This document shows, piece after piece, positions 61,001 through 64,000 of a stretch of DNA of 64,000 nt. The stretch is from Aurelia coerulea (taxonomy: Eukaryota; Cnidaria; Scyphozoa; Semaeostomeae; Ulmaridae), in NCBI GenBank assembly GCA_039566865.1, contig CM076953.1:1984001-2048000 (forward strand), written 5' to 3'. The position numbers and the translations under genes are program-made. The notes beneath the pieces are model-generated. The model saw nothing but the letters and a program-made list of their open reading frames with translations, was not told the DNA's origin and made no database searches. The stretch's first letter is position 1; each line of letters begins with the position of its first letter.

Positions 61001-62531
61001 GTACTAGAATTTCTAATTTTCTAGGGATGTGAAAGTTGAGCTTAATCGATATTCTTGTTATTCACAGGATCAGAGTGTAACAAAAACTGATATCACAAAA
61101 TACCCAACATTAAAATCATTTTCTGATGTTGTGAAACCGGTAAGTTTTCATCACAAAAAGTCATTATCTTTCTTGGTTTTATTTTGTGTGTGCACTTTTT
61201 CAAATTCTGCAAAAGTTACTTTCTTAAATTTTCAAGAGTATGACTTAGAGAAATAGAAGTGATGGGCATCTATCCCTTTTCTGTTGATCGATTCCCGTGA
61301 CTTCTTTTTACAACCCCCTTTTGCGTGCACAACGAGCCAGTTAGCCATACTTGTTTCGGGGAATCTTTTGCGGTTTCGTTTGTTCTGATTTGTTCCTCGA
61401 TCGAATTCCCTTTATCTGCAGTTGCTAATCGCTTTGGAATGGCATGTCAGTTAAAAACAACCAATGCCTTGTTATAAAATCTGCCATTACAGATTCCAGT
61501 ATTATTTTCGTGTCATGGCTTTATAGGGCCTTATCTTGGCTAATTGTCAATAACAGTGCGCTGTTCTGTACGAAATAGACCAACGAATGAGAGTACGGTT
61601 GTTCGAATGCTGATTTCTGATTGGAACACAAAAATCAAACGCCGATTGACATATCTGTCCGGTTTTACAGCTCCTTGAAAACAAGACCCTCACTAGAGCG
61701 ACAACAACGTCAATTCAATGAGATGAGCGAAAATCGAACGTCTATGTGGAGAAAGGCTAATTTCGTACCCTTCCATAATTTCTTTATAAATGTTATGCTT
61801 TGCATTGCAGCTCTTTGATTTCCTCGATGCAAATAAGAATGGAAAAATTGAGGTTGCAGATTTTGACGAGCACGAAAAGCTCGGATCACAGGTGAACACC
61901 TTTTTTGTTTGTCTTGCTAAAGTTTTCTGAGATGACTCACTAACTGATGGGATTGTAAATTACTTCATACACTTGCGCTTTCCAAGAGATGTATTCCGAG
62001 AAGGCAAGTTGTTGATTTCAAATCAAGGAATTTTAGTGACAACTCCGGGAGATTCCAGCTTGAGTTACGACACAGGGGTTGCGCCAGGGGAGGGCTAGGG
62101 GGGCTACATCCCCCTCGTCGGAAGCATCTAGCCCCCCCTATCGGAGGACGTTTGGGTTCTTGTCGGAGGAAATTTTGCAAAATGACGTATGGAAGCTGCA
62201 TTTTCCAGCCATTTTAGCCCCCTGTCAGAAGCTCCAGCCCCTCTGTCGGAAGATTCCTGGCGCCACCCCTGTTACGACAAGGCATGCTAACTCTCACGTT
62301 CTGAAAAACACAAGAAACATTTCTAGTGCCTGCAAAAAAGCTTTATTATAAACCATTTCTTGTATATTTGTTGTACATTTCTTGTTTACATCTTGTATTA
62401 TGAACCATATATTTATGGAGATAAGATAAACTAGTTTCATTCCACTTTGCAGGAGTATGATGGAGAACTTAACCGAAAAATAGCATCGGTGGAAGATTAT
62501 GCTGAAGACTTGATTGAAGCTATGAACAAAG
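52070..62531 (+). CDS. Secretory-pathway JmjC/cupin dioxygenase with EF-hand (3' end missing)
   Basis: Eleven plus-strand exons join in phase: 52070-52241, 52738-52993, 53815-53878, 54560-54685, 55317-55366, 56678-56770, 58174-58374, 59588-59666, 61068-61139, 61811-61891, 62453-62531 (424 residues so far). Residues 1-20 (MSSWLVAVSLILAVVLKCNG) form a signal peptide. A cupin_8/JmjC fold spans about 58-275. The Fe(II) triad is H178-x-D180 (SVVHNDD) and H256 (KWFHQVNSW); the strand motif GDCLFIPYKW precedes the second His; Lys192 or Lys193 (GKKQLMFMDY) may be near the 2-oxoglutarate site. An EF-hand loop lies at residues 377-388 (DANKNGKIEVAD), and a degenerate one may lie near 325-345. Such enzymes hydroxylate proteins; the signal peptide suggests the ER lumen or secretion. 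JMJD8 is also ER-luminal but lacks EF-hands. The last exon ends in phase 1 with no terminal exon seen, so the gene probably continues past 64000. Confidence 0.88.
53008..53523. mobile_element. Possible TIR element just after the JmjC exon 2 donor
   Basis: 'aaggtgtcccaaaaaattgt' at the left and '...cgattttgggacgccttttt' at the right form an imperfect inverted pair. It starts 15 bp inside intron 2. A one-ended relative ('gggatgtcccaaaaaattgt') lies at 34799. Confidence 0.45.
54072..54395. mobile_element. Poly-G-ended element, second copy
   Basis: Matches 20282-20615 (poly-G then 'tgcttgatttaaatttgtac'; end 'actaagtacccccccccc'). Flanked by the 10-bp direct repeat 'ggctgaaact' (54062-54071, 54396-54405). 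JmjC intron 3. Confidence 0.75.
55827..55961. mobile_element. Hairpin MITE in JmjC intron 5
   Basis: 'gaggaactttttaccaagat' and 'atcttggtaaaaagttcctc' are exact inverses; pairing extends outward to 'cgctaaagatggcg' / 'cgccatctctagcg'. Further 'ccgccatcttta' units follow to about 56005. Confidence 0.85.
56114..56510. mobile_element. Foldback with ~165-bp arms in JmjC intron 5
   Basis: The left arm runs from 'atgagtatttttagcaattt' through 'gtcgtcaaaaacaggggatc' to 'ggagcgtgtttcattt'. The right arm has the inverse 'aatgaaacacgctcctcgtt', 'gatcccctgtttttgacgac' and ends 'aaatactcat'. The spacer is about 80 bp. Confidence 0.85.
57273..57995. mobile_element. Nested MITEs: ACACTC-type outer, ACACGT-type inner
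   Basis: The outer element has ends 'tacactctttttttgtaag' and 'aaaaaaaagagtgta' and internal 'aagaat(a)' spacing. A complete ACACGT-family element (57553-57973, ends 'tacaggtttttttttataag' and 'tttcttataaaaaaacgtgt') is inserted near its right end. So the inner one jumped into the outer one. JmjC intron 6. Confidence 0.8.
58987..60308. repeat. Inverted repeat pair bracketing JmjC exon 8
   Basis: 'agaatagatttcacacctct' at 58987 with downstream 'atcaaaataaacagagaa' is inverted at 60243-60308 ('ttctctgtttattttgattt ... agaggtgtgaaatctattct'). The arms are about 65 bp with a few changes. Exon 8 (59588-59666) lies between them. A third, shorter 'ggtgtgaaatctattcttta' occurs at 59070. Either two separate insertions or one transposon that includes the exon. 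Confidence 0.7.
59914..60220. mobile_element. TIR element with CACACCCCCCAGTAACG ends
   Basis: Ends 'cacaccccccagtaacgacc' and 'ggtcgttactggggggtgtg' are inverse. The flanks share 'cctt' (or 'ccttcaca' if the border shifts). The interior has many short C-runs ('ccccgc', 'ttccccgtt'). It lies inside the inverted repeat pair 58987-60308. Confidence 0.8.
60345..60643. mobile_element. G/C-rich TIR element
   Basis: Ends 'acacccccgtctaagtgccc' and 'gggcacttagacgggggtgt' are exact inverses; pairing continues with 'cggt/accg'. Flanked by 'tttcct' on both sides. The interior is full of 'caccggg(g)' units. A half copy lies at about 38146-38262. JmjC intron 8. Confidence 0.85.
60868..61030. mobile_element. 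Degraded ACACGT-family MITE next to JmjC exon 9
   Basis: 'ttttataagaaacttagaat' and 'cccagtactagaatttctaa' resemble the two arms of the family, but the middle is largely deleted. It ends about 40 bp before exon 9. Confidence 0.5.
61320..61475. repeat. Arm of the 9405-9960 foldback family
   Basis: Shares 'gcacaacgagccagttagcc', 'ttgcggtttcgtttg' and 'gcagttgctaatcgctttgg' with the right arm of the foldback. JmjC intron 9. Confidence 0.6.
62073..62271. mobile_element. hAT MITE with perfect 8-bp TSD in JmjC intron 10
   Basis: Ends CAGGGGTTGCGCCAGG and CCTGGCGCCACCCCTG are near-perfect inverses, flanked by exact 'ttacgaca' (62065-62072 and 62272-62279). The interior has 'ctaggggggct' and 'agccccccct', as in the MITE at 7049-7300. 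Confidence 0.9.
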
Positions 62532-64000
62532 GTAAAGCAACTCCATTTATTTAACCTTGATTTGCTTCTTATTAACAAATTGAAGTACTTCATTTAAAGG
62601 CTCTTAGGCATCCGGCATGCATTGCAACCCTATTCGTAAAGGTGGTTTAATTACATGCCACGTGCAAATAATTTTGTGATGTCGCTCAAATCAGCAGCAC
62701 AGCGCTGCAGCTCAAGATGCAACCATATTTTTCCTTACGTGTATTAGAAATTGGACTTGAATTTATTGAATTGAAATTTATTGAATTGAATGTAAACAAA
62801 TAAAATTGGACTCAACCTCGTTCCCAGGGTGTTCTGACGTCGTACGCTGGTCACGAAGCCGAATGAACACCCTGCTACACTTGGATGAATCTTGCCAAAA
62901 TAAGGCAAGATTCGCCCCATTATGGATTTGTAGTTTGCTAGGCAACGACAATCGACGAAAAATGGCCATTGCTCTAGCGCTAATTCTGAAGTACATAAAT
63001 CGAGAAACTAAAAACAAACACTTTAAGGACCTTAATCTGGAGTTAGCAAGTGCATTTAGTAGGAAAACGAGCACCATCCATTTGGGAGGAAAAAGGGCCT
63101 AAGTGGAAATTTTCGGGATTTTCCCACACAGCTTGGAAAATAGAATGGGTCTTTGGTTGCTCTAGAGGTAGAGCAACGAACTCACTCTGGGGACGAGATT
63201 GAATTGGACTTGAAATCCATGGAAGACACGAAAAACACAGCAAACGATTGGAATGCACGCCAGTTGCACAAGGGCCTTTAATGCAATATCCAGGATAAAC
63301 CTTCTTGCAAAACTATTTAGGAATAGATTATCTACATCAGGGTGTTGCTATGAAGGGTCTTTTTATACTTGGATGTTTCAGGAGCTGTACACATCACGGC
63401 TAATATCTCGTTCATTGCTAGAATTGCCCCAAGTCTTTTTCGTCAAAAAATTATTTCAGATAGACTTATTACAGTTGACCAAATAGTCTTAGGCAATTCT
63501 AGCTCCTTGCTGACAAGAGTTGAAGTTTGTCTGGCCGTGCAGACCTTCATTTGATCAAGGTTATAAGACAGAAACAATTTTGCACCACGACATTCGTTCT
63601 TATGAAGTATGAGAATATTTAAAGCAACAGCAGCGCCTTTGTCGTATACAATTCTACAAAAATGGATTTCTAGCTAAAATCGACATTATTTACAATTTTC
63701 TTTACGATTTAGGAAAATAAACCATTCTCGGGAAATAAAAATTGGAAAAAAAAAACACAAAATTTCTACAATACATTCACGCTTTCGTACATATGTTTCT
63801 CAAAGGCAGTCTATCACGTATCTGATTGGCCGCAACAAAGTCAGAGCTCAACACAACCGATGTCTTTGTGAATCTGTGTATTAGAAAAAAGGAGGGCTGA
63901 TCACCCTAACTTTCTACGGTCGTAGAAAGTCAGTAGGATTAGCAGCCATTCAAATTTCCAATTCTTTGTATTGTCATTATCACCCAATCAAATGCATGAC
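62532..64000. other. Probable continuing JmjC intron; no further exon found
   Basis: After the exon 11 donor (GTAAAG) I find no acceptor followed by a phase-matched EF-hand-like or stop-containing exon. Plus- and minus-strand open frames overlap at 62778-63102, which argues for chance open frames. No recognisable transposon ends. Confidence 0.4.

Noticed and set aside
62778..63102. Opposed ~98-codon frames near the right edge
   Set aside because: Open on both strands over the same interval, with no phase-matched acceptor after JmjC exon 11 and no recognisable domain.
63145..63185. 'ggttgctctagaggtagagc' considered as part of a tRNA gene
   Set aside because: It resembles a D-arm by chance, but no matching acceptor stem, anticodon arm or TTCGA loop follows at the right spacing.

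Overview
This window looks like a stretch of an invertebrate animal nuclear genome. The genes carry GT-AG introns and metazoan-type orthologues. The AT-rich DNA is packed with short inverted-repeat (MITE/foldback) elements, and there is a full-length BEL/Pao retrotransposon. My best guess is an anthozoan cnidarian such as a stony coral, but that is an inference from gene style and repeat style, not proof.

I could assemble six host genes by following open frames across splice sites with matching phases. From left to right they are: (1) the first two coding exons of ZC4H2 on the minus strand (1922-3782), continuing off the left edge; (2) a complete seven-exon AMP-activated protein kinase beta subunit (PRKAB) on the minus strand (16132-33435, 274 aa); (3) a complete three-exon mitochondrial ribosomal protein S6 gene (MRPS6) on the plus strand (34491-35685, 125 aa); (4) a single-exon 823-aa coiled-coil/acidic protein of unknown function on the minus strand (38339-40810); (5) a complete nine-exon UTP11 gene of the small-subunit processome on the minus strand (43483-51732, about 231 aa); (6) a plus-strand gene for a signal-peptide JmjC/cupin protein with a C-terminal EF-hand (52070-62531, at least 11 exons), which appears to run off the right edge. 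PRKAB/MRPS6 and UTP11/JmjC are head-to-head pairs. The second pair has only 337 bp between start codons.

Most of the rest is mobile DNA. PRKAB intron 2 holds a 6.4-kb BEL/Pao element (24282-30660) with matching 338-bp LTRs, a 5-bp target duplication and an open 1859-codon polyprotein. It sits in the same orientation as PRKAB and lies inside an older terminal-inverted-repeat element (23022-32028). Several hAT-like elements have exact or near-exact 8-bp target duplications (4270-6674, 7049-7300, 21084-21799, 62073-62271). A recurring MITE family with 'TACACGT...ACGTGTA' ends has at least nine whole or partial copies. There are many long, nearly perfect foldbacks in introns.

The points most worth a second look are: the 2.4-kb hAT-like element carrying protein-like segments; the tandem duplication of an exon tail plus its 5' splice site in both ZC4H2 and PRKAB; the secretory JmjC/EF-hand enzyme; an inverted repeat pair that brackets one JmjC exon; and the clearly layered nested insertions. 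I see no prokaryotic-type system, CRISPR array, rRNA or tRNA gene.
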